Below, in pieces: positions 1-6,198 of a stretch of DNA of 6,198 bases (the first letter of the stretch is position 1; each line of letters starts with the position of its first letter). Below the pieces are notes generated by a model. The model was given only the letters and a program-made list of their open reading frames with translations. It did not search any database and was not told the DNA's origin. The translations under genes were made by a program, and so were the position numbers. The stretch lies in contig JALWEA010000654.1 in the NCBI GenBank assembly GCA_027039465.1, forward strand, positions 1-6,198, read 5' to 3'. The DNA is from Calditrichia bacterium (lineage in GTDB: Bacteria; Calditrichota; Calditrichia; Calditrichales; Calditrichaceae).

Positions 1-2278
1 GCGTTTTGCTCTCGTTCGTTCCGGTATAAATTCTGGAAGGCAATTCCCGGCCGCTTGCCCGCTTTTGCCCATTCGCATCCGTCAAATAAATATTAACCCA
101 ATCCGGTCTTTGCGGCAATTGATCATTTTGAACCAGCGTCTTCCAATCTTTATCATTCAATCGCTTAAAATCGGACGTAACCGTATCGTAATACGACATG
201 ACCGGCCCGACAAAGGCTATCTCAGGTGCATCCGGATAGGTAGCGGCCTGCGCTAAAAATATCCCCAAATTAATATTGCCGGTTCCGACATGTAAAACAT
301 GTCCGACCGGATTACCAGCAAAGTCTCTCGGTTGTGTGTGTACGTCTGCAATGGTGTAGTCGCTTTCTGCGTCAGAGAACGGATCAAAATAAAGCTCCGA
401 ATACCAGCCGGAAAAAGGAGGGGCGCCGCTTTCTTCTTTCAAAAACAACATTTCCCTAAGCCATTTCTTTTCGCTGGAATCCAACTCCCGGCCTGCCAAT
501 TCTTTTTGCGCAATGGTTGTCAGCGAATCCATTACGTTTTTGAAGTTCGGGAAGAAACGGTGAATTCGCCACATATCGAAATTATCATTATCGGGAAACT
601 GTGCAAAATAATCACCCGCTTTTTGCGCAAAGCGTGCCAAATTTTGGTAGAATTCGGGAACAGGTTCCACGTACGAATAGGGGAATGAACATCCCGTAGC
701 GCCAGTATAAGATTGCTTGGCATATAATAAATTATCATGACGCAATTGCGCCCAGGAGGCCAACTGGGCATTGATTCGGCATTGACGCCAAGCGGCCGTT
801 TTCATAAATAGAGGTAATCCGGCATTGGTTTCCGGCGGATTCAAAGAACGAATGGCGTTTAACCAAACATTGTAAAGCGACAAATCCCAAAATGGCGGGT
901 CATACGAATCGACTAGATAGCGTAAGGCATTTAACTGAGAGGCGTAGTGGTAGGTTTTGATTTCATCTTTTAACAAATAAAGGGCATCGTCATTTCCCAA
1001 AACAAATAGTGCATCCAGCGGATCGGGTAAAGGCCGCCAAATTTTTTGTCCTTCAAACACAATACGGTCGTAAACCACGTTGAATAGAATGTATGAATCC
1101 ACGATGAACCGCTGCCCCATTAACTTGAATGAAACCGGGAGTTCATCCGGCTGGCCGCTGAAAGGATCCACCATCATAATTTGGGAAAGAATTTTTTGAT
1201 CGGCTCCGGGATAATGCGGCAAAGCATCACGATAATTTTCATAAACGGATTCGTCCAGCAGTTGACGCGCATCGCTTAAGTTCAATGAATCCAAGAATGT
1301 TTTGTATTCTTCGGTCGTTAAATTATCGGACTCACCCACCATAAATTCGATAATGGCATCATTTTGTTCCAGAAGCGAACGTAATTGTGTTTGCTCAATT
1401 AATTCATTCAGTAAAAAGGCATCCATATTCATACGCTTAATATCGGCTTCCGACCAGGGCGTTTCCCAGGGATTTTGCGGCGGCGGGGTTAAAAAGAAAT
1501 CAATGCGCCCCAGCCACATCATGGCTTTAAAATAATCGCGGAGTTCGTCCGTATCGTAATGGCTCCTTACTTTAAACTGGCTGAAATCAACCTGCCGCCG
1601 ATGTTCGGCAAACAGTGAAAGCTCTATCGGCTTTTGATTTTGAATGGCCTCCCAAAGAAGATCGACCGAATCTTGTGAGGCAAAATGTGCCTTTAATTCC
1701 TGCGCGTTGATCAAAGAATAAGCAACGGTTACGTAAAGATCGACATCTTTTAACGAATTCAGCAAAGCCGAACAGGTATCGTATTTTGCTTTCAATTTGG
1801 GGAACCCGTCGTACAAAGCGCCTAAAAAATCAATCAAGTTGGGTTTAAGAATACTGCATTCGACCGCAGACAAAATTTGATCGTAGGAAACATGCAAAGC
1901 GTGCAAAATCGCATCCGTGCTAACAAATACGGGTAAATCATATCCGTAAATGATATGATACGCTTTACCGAAACAATCGGTTTGCAAGCGCTCGCTCACC
2001 ACAAAATGATTTTGCCGGAGTAACTCCAGCTCATCATTGGTCAAATTGAAGCGGCTTTGAATGGAATCCAAATACAAAAAGCGACTTAAATCCGTTTGCG
2101 GTTCCGTACCTTTGTAATACGGATAATTTAACGGAAAGTAATTTTGCAGTTGCTCGTAAGTCAGATTTTGATTCTGCTGCAGGAACGTTTGGTAAGCATC
2201 CACCGAGAAATGACTTTGACCGAATACCAACAGAGGCCCGAAGGTGAGCAAAGCCAGAATGGTTAAAACGATCTTCAT
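1..2278 (-). CDS. DUF3160 family secreted protein, C-terminus cut by window edge
   Basis: A single frame is open without a stop from ATG at 2278 to the left edge (759 complete codons), so the 3' end lies outside. Residues 1-20 form a type I signal peptide: Lys2, a hydrophobic core at 3-19, and a V-F-G/Q cleavage site after Gly20; there is no lipobox Cys. The mature part carries blocks I associate with DUF3160: PVFVSTDAILHALH at residues 116-129 and LASWAQLRHDNLLYAKQSYT at 506-525. Near the edge come ADVHT and a GPVMSYYD segment followed by RLNDKDW. The family has no established function that I know of; members are large, mostly helical exported proteins. A T9SS sorting domain may follow beyond the edge, as in many FCB exported proteins, but it is not visible. 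The start is supported by AAGGAG six bases upstream and a near-consensus promoter. The gene is divergent from the glycosyltransferase/methyltransferase gene. Family call is fairly sure; role unknown. Confidence 0.86.
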   Translation of the reverse strand, partial: MKIVLTILALLTFGPLLVFGQSHFSVDAYQTFLQQNQNLTYEQLQNYFPLNYPYYKGTEPQTDLSRFLYLDSIQSRFNLTNDELELLRQNHFVVSERLQTDCFGKAYHIIYGYDLPVFVSTDAILHALHVSYDQILSAVECSILKPNLIDFLGALYDGFPKLKAKYDTCSALLNSLKDVDLYVTVAYSLINAQELKAHFASQDSVDLLWEAIQNQKPIELSLFAEHRRQVDFSQFKVRSHYDTDELRDYFKAMMWLGRIDFFLTPPPQNPWETPWSEADIKRMNMDAFLLNELIEQTQLRSLLEQNDAIIEFMVGESDNLTTEEYKTFLDSLNLSDARQLLDESVYENYRDALPHYPGADQKILSQIMMVDPFSGQPDELPVSFKLMGQRFIVDSYILFNVVYDRIVFEGQKIWRPLPDPLDALFVLGNDDALYLLKDEIKTYHYASQLNALRYLVDSYDPPFWDLSLYNVWLNAIRSLNPPETNAGLPLFMKTAAWRQCRINAQLASWAQLRHDNLLYAKQSYTGATGCSFPYSYVEPVPEFYQNLARFAQKAGDYFAQFPDNDNFDMWRIHRFFPNFKNVMDSLTTIAQKELAGRELDSSEKKWLREMLFLKEESGAPPFSGWYSELYFDPFSDAESDYTIADVHTQPRDFAGNPVGHVLHVGTGNINLGIFLAQAATYPDAPEIAFVGPVMSYYDTVTSDFKRLNDKDWKTLVQNDQLPQRPDWVNIYLTDANGQKRASGRELPSRIYTGTNESKT

Positions 2279-2284
2279 GGCTTT

Positions 2285-2290
2285 CTCCTT
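2285..2290 (-). promoter_or_regulatory. Shine-Dalgarno of the DUF3160 gene
   Basis: On the reverse strand AAGGAG stands six bases before the ATG at 2278. This is a near-perfect anti-16S match at good spacing, and it fixes the start that also gives a clean signal peptide. Confidence 0.85.
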
Positions 2291-2325
2291 ATTTTAATGG
2301 TCTTGGAAGGCCCCCGATTGATCAT

Positions 2326-2354
2326 AATATAGGCAGATCAAAGGCGAATGTCAA
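2326..2354 (-). promoter_or_regulatory. Sigma70-type promoter of the DUF3160 gene
   Basis: Reading the reverse strand, a perfect -35 box TTGACA (2354-2349) is followed by exactly 17 bases and then a -10 box TATATT (2331-2326, five of six matches to consensus). Transcription would start near 2319, leaving a leader of about 40 bases before the ATG at 2278. Eleven of twelve consensus positions at optimal spacing is strong sequence evidence. The house-keeping promoter of classical Bacteroidetes differs (TTTG and TAnnTTTG), so this fits an FCB lineage outside that phylum better. Activity is inferred, not shown. Confidence 0.75.
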
Positions 2355-2443
2355 AAAGAATCTCCTCATATTTATCCTGAAATATCCTGAAAATTGCTCT
2401 TAAAGAAGGAACTGATGGGAAGAGCTCAATTAAATCGCCTTTG
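2339..2443. repeat. Wide 9-bp inverted repeat in divergent intergenic region
   Basis: CAAAGGCGA at 2339-2347 is the exact reverse complement of TCGCCTTTG at 2435-2443, with 87 bases between the arms. The left arm lies inside the -10/-35 spacer of the DUF3160 promoter; the right arm lies about 90 bases upstream of the forward gene. It could be a paired operator serving both genes, but a 9-bp match in a 255-base region can arise by chance (rough expectation about 0.1). Confidence 0.3.
2373..2392. repeat. Perfect 10-bp tandem direct repeat upstream of promoter
   Basis: TATCCTGAAA occurs twice back to back (2373-2382 and 2383-2392) with no mismatch. It starts 18 bases upstream of the -35 box of the DUF3160 promoter, roughly -54 to -74 from the predicted transcription start. 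A repeat period close to one helical turn places both copies on one face of the DNA. That is the arrangement used by direct-repeat activators such as OmpR/PhoB-type response regulators. The repeat is plain in the sequence; the operator role is inference. Confidence 0.6.
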
Positions 2444-2530
2444 TTATTGCTCTGATAAAAATTTTTAAAAGAAATGCCAGAATCAGTCGATAAATGAATA
2501 TCAAAATCAGATGGATCGTAAATTAAGAAT

Positions 2531-2542
2531 GGAATGAAGATG
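2531..2542 (+). promoter_or_regulatory. Start region of forward gene, two candidate ATGs
   Basis: Two in-frame ATGs lie at 2534 and 2540. An in-frame stop (TAA, 2519-2521) rules out any start further upstream. The only purine-rich SD-like element is a weak TGGA ending at 2533. It abuts the first ATG but lies six bases from the second, so initiation at 2540 (protein shorter by two residues) is at least as likely. Neither site has a strong SD, in contrast to the divergent gene. Confidence 0.45.
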
Positions 2543-4891
2543 CAGAATTTACCAAAAGAGCAATATGTAGCACATTATGTTATTTACACGGATGATTGGT
2601 TTTTAGAAGACTCTATCGATAGTGCCATTGATTATGTTGATAAAGTTGTTATCGCCCGGACCTTAAAACCTTGGAACGGGCAGGAGCGGGATCTGACTGA
2701 AACCGAAGAGGTACTGGATAAACTGCAATTCAAATATGGAGATCGAATTGAAATATATGAGGCTGAATTTAAAAACGAACAACAGCAACGCAATTTTTTA
2801 CTGCAAAAATCCAAGGAAGAAGGATATGCGGGTGCGTTTATTATTGACACAGACGAAATTTTTTTAGATGAGGCGTTTCGATTTTTGTACGAACACATTC
2901 AAACGCAAAATCCAAAAGCCATTCGCAGTTCCTATTACACTTTCATTAAAGACGCCAGCTTTACCGTTGCGCCTCCTTATGAAACCAATTTATTCTATGT
3001 TTCTCTGACGGATGATGTCTATTTTGAATGGGCTCGAAAGATCAGTACGGATCCATTAATCCTGCACACAGAGACACCGGGGATTTTACATTTTTCTTAC
3101 TTGCGCAAAACCGATCGCGACATCTGGAACAAGATTCAGAATTTCATGCATCACAAGGATGCCGACTGGGAAAAATGGTACAATGAAGTTTATCTGAAAT
3201 TTCATAAAAACTTAAAGAACTTTCATCCGGTCGTGCCTGAAGCATGGTCGGGATTAATGCTTTTTGATCTCTCAAAATTCCCGTCAAAATTACGCGAAAA
3301 ACTGCAAAAAAACGGTAAGCTTTTTTATTTTGACCGTGTATTGAATAATAATTCCCTAAAACTGCATCTTGGATGTGGCGATCAAATTTTAAAAGATTAC
3401 ATCAATATCGATCTTTACAATCCCAAAGCAGAACTTTCATTGGATATTGAAGATCTGAGTTACTTTGATGACAATTCCGTTTCCGAAATTTTCATGAATG
3501 CCGTCTTTGAACATTTGTACGTTTTTCAGCAACTCCCCTGTCTGCTGGAATGGAAACGCGTTCTTAAACCGAACGGCATTTTGAGAATCGAATCGATTCC
3601 GGATTTTGACGTTTATGCAAAGGCCTATTTCGACGGTGCGCCCGGAAACGTGCATGAAAAATTCGACCTGTTTGAAGTCTATCGCTATACACACGGAGAT
3701 TACAAAGAAGAAAATAAAATCGGCCAAATGCACAAAGACATTTTCAATAAAGAAAAGGTCAAAGATTTGCTGAATGAAGCCGGTTATGAAATTAAGGAAA
3801 TCAAGAATGTGACCTGGGGTGATGAAGCGCTTCCCCTCAATATTAATGTAAAAGCCATTAAGCCTGTGCAAACTTTTAATGATATAGAGCAAGCCGAGCA
3901 ACTTTTGGAACAAGGGGATTTTAAGAAAAGCCGAAAAATTCTTGAAATGATATTAAAACGCCAACCGGGCAACCTTGATGCAATGAATGATTTAGCGGTT
4001 CTGGAATTAAAAGAAAATCATTTTGATCCGGCCATTCGGTTGCTGGAAAAAGTCTTTTTATCGGATCCGGACAATGAACAGGCATTGGATAATTTTTATT
4101 ATTTGACAACACTTGGTAAGGCTTTCATTCCCTACATCAAAGTGGATGGAACAAAGCCGTTTAAATCTTTTTATGAAGACAATATCCGTAATTGGCAAGA
4201 AATCGATGAATTTAGATCTAAAATTAAAAAACATTCACAGCCGACTGCCAAGGGGATTTGTCCCATTTGTAATGAAAAAGTGGAATTTACTTTCCATCGG
4301 GATGTTGATGGAAATGTAAACTGGCGTGAATCGGTCCTCTGCCCGTATTGTCGATTGAATAGCAGACAACGGGGCGCACTATTTTATTTACTTGCTCAAA
4401 CTCGAATAGACGCGCAAACGGATCTATTTCTAACGGAAAAGAATTCACCATTTTTCAATATCTTAAAAGATAACTTTCCTTCTGTAACAGGGATTGAAAG
4501 TTCGGATGAGCAAAATCCGTTTAATGATGTTCAATTTTTAACTGATTTAAATGCATTAACCGCCTCCCCACTCTTTCGTAAAAATTTTTTTGACGTGATC
4601 GTCTCTTTTGAAATTTTAGCTCAAATTCATGATTACCAAAGAGCGCTGTCGGATTTTCACAAAATTTTAAAGCCGCAAGGTACATTACTTTTAACAGTGC
4701 CTTTTGCACCCAATAATGAGAAAAACATGCATTTAAATCCGAACGCCCCTTCCGATATGGCGCATCTATTCGGATGGGAATTGCTACATGAGCTGCGTCA
4801 GGCCGGATTTAAAGAAGCGTTTGCCGTTTTTTATTGGTCTGTTTATTTCGGTTTTTACCAGCCGGATAATATCATTGTTGCGATTAAGTAA
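2534..4891 (+). CDS. Multidomain glycosyltransferase / TPR / zinc-knuckle / double SAM methyltransferase
   Basis: A 785-residue soluble protein with no signal peptide or membrane segment. Residues 10-200 resemble a GT-A (family 2-like) glycosyltransferase, with N82-E83, R86-N87 and a DTDE metal/nucleotide-sugar motif at 105-108. Residues 275-440 are a class I SAM methyltransferase: LHLGCG at 277-282, Asp293 ending strand 2, EHL at 326-328 and RVLKPNGILRI at 342-352. Residues 448-520 hold about two TPRs. Cys576/579 and Cys603/606 form a likely zinc knuckle, followed by NSRQR. Residues 613-785 are a second methyltransferase-like domain with FFDVIVSFEILAQIHD (685-700), ILKPQGTLLLTVPF (711-724) and FGWELLHELRQAGF (746-759). 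Knuckle plus methyltransferase recalls a known family with CPxCG and CPxCGSxxRHR-like motifs. In the second domain the SAM glycine loop is degenerate (FLTEKNSPFFN), so it may be weak or inactive. Likely role is building and methylating a surface glycan or glycoprotein; acceptor and sugar are unknown. The gene stands alone between opposite-facing genes. Confidence 0.85.
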   Translation: MKMQNLPKEQYVAHYVIYTDDWFLEDSIDSAIDYVDKVVIARTLKPWNGQERDLTETEEVLDKLQFKYGDRIEIYEAEFKNEQQQRNFLLQKSKEEGYAGAFIIDTDEIFLDEAFRFLYEHIQTQNPKAIRSSYYTFIKDASFTVAPPYETNLFYVSLTDDVYFEWARKISTDPLILHTETPGILHFSYLRKTDRDIWNKIQNFMHHKDADWEKWYNEVYLKFHKNLKNFHPVVPEAWSGLMLFDLSKFPSKLREKLQKNGKLFYFDRVLNNNSLKLHLGCGDQILKDYINIDLYNPKAELSLDIEDLSYFDDNSVSEIFMNAVFEHLYVFQQLPCLLEWKRVLKPNGILRIESIPDFDVYAKAYFDGAPGNVHEKFDLFEVYRYTHGDYKEENKIGQMHKDIFNKEKVKDLLNEAGYEIKEIKNVTWGDEALPLNINVKAIKPVQTFNDIEQAEQLLEQGDFKKSRKILEMILKRQPGNLDAMNDLAVLELKENHFDPAIRLLEKVFLSDPDNEQALDNFYYLTTLGKAFIPYIKVDGTKPFKSFYEDNIRNWQEIDEFRSKIKKHSQPTAKGICPICNEKVEFTFHRDVDGNVNWRESVLCPYCRLNSRQRGALFYLLAQTRIDAQTDLFLTEKNSPFFNILKDNFPSVTGIESSDEQNPFNDVQFLTDLNALTASPLFRKNFFDVIVSFEILAQIHDYQRALSDFHKILKPQGTLLLTVPFAPNNEKNMHLNPNAPSDMAHLFGWELLHELRQAGFKEAFAVFYWSVYFGFYQPDNIIVAIK

Positions 4892-4901
4892 AACCATTCC
4901 A

Positions 4902-4920
4902 TTGGGCCGTTCCGGCCTGA
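4902..4920. terminator. G+C-rich hairpin between convergent genes, possible terminator
   Basis: GGCCG (4905-4909), loop TTC, CGGCC (4913-4917) makes a perfect 5-bp stem. Two G-U wobbles and one U-A pair extend it to about 8 bp in the forward transcript. It begins 11 bases after the TAA at 4889-4891 and lies about 77 bases past the stop of the opposing gene. No U-tract follows at once on either strand (AAAAG forward, AATGG reverse), so it is not a canonical intrinsic terminator. It may stop transcription weakly from both sides or simply protect 3' ends. Confidence 0.45.
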
Positions 4921-4996
4921 AAAGATGTTGTGCAAAATAAACAGTCTGTACGGCTAACAAGGCCCCTTTATTCTCAAAGTATTGTTCTGATGTCCT

Positions 4997-6198
4997 TTAC
5001 TTCAACAACACCATCTTTCGTATTTTTACATTTCCGTTTGTTTGCAGGCGATACCAGTAAATACCGCTGGCCAAATTCCGACCGTCAAAAGTTACCTGAT
5101 GCGCACCGGCCTGCATCGGGGCGTCAATTAACGTTTTCACCTTTTGCCCAAGGACGTTAAACACCGTCAATTTTACCGGTCCGGATTGCGCAATCGTAAA
5201 ACGAATGGTTGTTTGCGGATTAAACGGATTGGGAAAATTCTGCTGCAAGGCAAACTTTTGCGGCGGAACCCCATGTGCATTTTCAACTCCCGTTAACGGC
5301 GTGGCATCAAACAAATAAACATCCTGATCGGCAAACGGTTTAAAGGTACGGATGGTAAAGACGTCACCCGCGGAAGGATTGATGGGATCGCTATTCTGGG
5401 GGAACGCTCCCTGTAATTCCCAAAGTTTTGTCCAATCGGTTTTACTTTCCGTTAAAATAAACGGCCTTTCAGGTTGCCATCCGGTGGAATCATATACATA
5501 AATACCGAGTTTTTTCCCGGTAGTAAGATTAATCGCAGTAAAGTTTAACGGTGCATTTAGAATTATGGACGTATCAACTACTTGATCGTAAAAACGCAAT
5601 TCAATATCGTAAGGATAAACTTTTCCAAAGGTTGAAAACATGAAGTACATATTTGTCTTAGCTTGCGTATTCCAACCGGTATGCGCGACATCCAATCCCG
5701 TAGGTTTATAATCAAAGGTCAAACGGAAACCGTTAAACGTACGTCCGGCATTGCCGTTCGCAGGCAACGGATCATTGTCAATAAGTACTTCTCCGCTTGT
5801 GGAATCCGTTACCGAATAAAAGGTTTGATCGTTGTCCGAAGTAAACGTCACTTTGTACAAATGGTATTTAAAGTCCGCGCTATTGACCAATTGAACGGCG
5901 ACTTGTCCGGTGGCAGGCCCTTGAAGATGCTGCAGGAGCGTCTGCTCGGCCATGTCGTACGTATTTTGAATAAAAATATTACGCGTCACGGTAACGGTGC
6001 TTTGTCCGTCATTGGTCGTAAAAATAAATTGGTAAGGCCCGTTCGGATAATTACGGGTGTACAACCATAAGCTGTCCCCGTTCAGAGCCAATGTATCATT
6101 AATGACTTCGGAATGAATGACGAGGAAGGTGTGCAAAGCATCGCCGTCCACATCCCCCGCGCGCCAGGTTAATAAGGCTTTTTCGGACAGAATATCGT
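4997..6198 (-). CDS. T9SS-exported protein with type A sorting domain, N-terminus cut by window edge
   Basis: The frame is open from the right edge to TAA at 4999-4997, giving 399 complete codons from 6196. A GTG at 6151 is internal, because the frame continues upstream as LLTWRAGDVDGDAL, so the true start lies outside. Residues 1-75 look like an Ig/Fn3-like beta-sandwich (W-x-A-x-D-V-D-G-D opening, then an NDGQSTVTV strand). Residues 110-290 form a beta-rich region including YSVTDSTSGEVLIDNDP and GDVFTIRTFKPF, a style I associate with large exported proteins of KSB1/Calditrichota-type genomes. The last 86 or so residues are a T9SS type A sorting domain: KFALQQNFPNPFNPQTTIRF (314-333), VFNVLGQKVKTL (345-356), the ASGIYWYRL strand and the terminal KMVLLK. 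That domain sends cargo through the outer membrane and is normally removed by the sortase PorU. No catalytic motif is visible, so the function of the passenger is unknown. It converges on the glycosyltransferase/methyltransferase gene with a 105-base gap. Confidence 0.9.
   Translation of the reverse strand, partial: DILSEKALLTWRAGDVDGDALHTFLVIHSEVINDTLALNGDSLWLYTRNYPNGPYQFIFTTNDGQSTVTVTRNIFIQNTYDMAEQTLLQHLQGPATGQVAVQLVNSADFKYHLYKVTFTSDNDQTFYSVTDSTSGEVLIDNDPLPANGNAGRTFNGFRLTFDYKPTGLDVAHTGWNTQAKTNMYFMFSTFGKVYPYDIELRFYDQVVDTSIILNAPLNFTAINLTTGKKLGIYVYDSTGWQPERPFILTESKTDWTKLWELQGAFPQNSDPINPSAGDVFTIRTFKPFADQDVYLFDATPLTGVENAHGVPPQKFALQQNFPNPFNPQTTIRFTIAQSGPVKLTVFNVLGQKVKTLIDAPMQAGAHQVTFDGRNLASGIYWYRLQTNGNVKIRKMVLLK

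Noticed and set aside
299..688. Forward open frame of 129 codons with ATG
   Set aside because: It lies antisense to the continuous DUF3160 frame, has no SD and no recognisable protein features; it is a shadow of the reverse gene.
1302..1535. Forward open frame of 77 codons
   Set aside because: It overlaps the DUF3160 gene on the opposite strand, has a low-complexity composition and no supporting start signal.
2319..2324. TGATCA palindrome near the predicted transcription start
   Set aside because: A 6-bp palindrome is too short to call an operator, and no second copy is close by.
2441..2469. TTGTTA, 17 bases, TTTAAA as a promoter for the forward gene
   Set aside because: Each box matches consensus at only four of six positions in an A+T-rich stretch, which is expected by chance. 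The forward gene's promoter remains unassigned.
3437..3913. Reverse open frame of 158 codons, Phe/Ile-rich
   Set aside because: It is antisense to the methyltransferase domain of the forward gene. Its Phe/Ile richness comes from complementing Lys/Glu/Asp/Asn codons; it is not a membrane protein.
4947..4985. Short complementary stretches (GGC/GCC and CTTT/AAAG) after the T9SS cargo gene as a terminator
   Set aside because: Stems of only three to four pairs with large loops and no following T-run are not credible as a terminator.
5663..6070. Forward open frame of 135 codons, Arg/Lys/Ile-rich
   Set aside because: It is antisense to the T9SS cargo gene, whose frame is unambiguous from its sorting domain.
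6149..6151. GTG as the start of the T9SS cargo gene
   Set aside because: The frame stays open upstream to the window edge and the sequence there continues the same beta-sandwich pattern; no SD or signal peptide follows the GTG.

Overview
The window suggests a bacterium with a type IX secretion system (T9SS) from the FCB side of the tree (Calditrichota, KSB1, Ignavibacteria or a relative). The main reason is the reverse-strand gene at the right end. Its protein finishes with a textbook T9SS type A sorting domain (a QNFPNPFNP block, then VFNVLGQKVKTL, then a basic KMVLLK end). This style of domain is common in those phyla. The consensus SD and sigma70-type promoter upstream of the first gene are less typical of classical Bacteroidetes. 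The phylum call is an inference from protein style, not a search result.

Layout, left to right. (1) Positions 1-2278, reverse strand: the N-terminal 759 residues of a secreted DUF3160-family protein, cut by the left edge. It has a signal peptide, a good Shine-Dalgarno and a near-consensus promoter (TTGACA, 17 nt, TATATT). (2) Positions 2279-2533: a divergent intergenic region with that promoter, a perfect 10-bp tandem repeat upstream of it, and a wide 9-bp inverted repeat. (3) Positions 2534-4891, forward strand: one large multidomain cytoplasmic enzyme with a GT-A-like glycosyltransferase, a SAM methyltransferase, a TPR pair, a CxxC/CxxC zinc knuckle and a second methyltransferase-like domain. 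(4) Positions 4892-4996: a short convergent gap with a G+C-rich hairpin. (5) Positions 4997-6198, reverse strand: the C-terminal 399 residues of a T9SS-exported protein, cut by the right edge.

Each gene faces the opposite way from its neighbours, so none shares an operon inside the window. The two flanking proteins are probably exported or cell-surface proteins. The central enzyme looks like a glycan-building and glycan-methylating enzyme. Surface glycan modification is a plausible common theme, since T9SS cargo in some species is attached to an LPS-type glycan, but nothing in the sequence proves a functional link. By eye the central gene is somewhat lower in G+C than its flanks (about 40% over nine sampled 60-base lines, about 45% over seven flank lines). 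No RNA genes, insertion sequences, CRISPR arrays or attachment sites were recognised.
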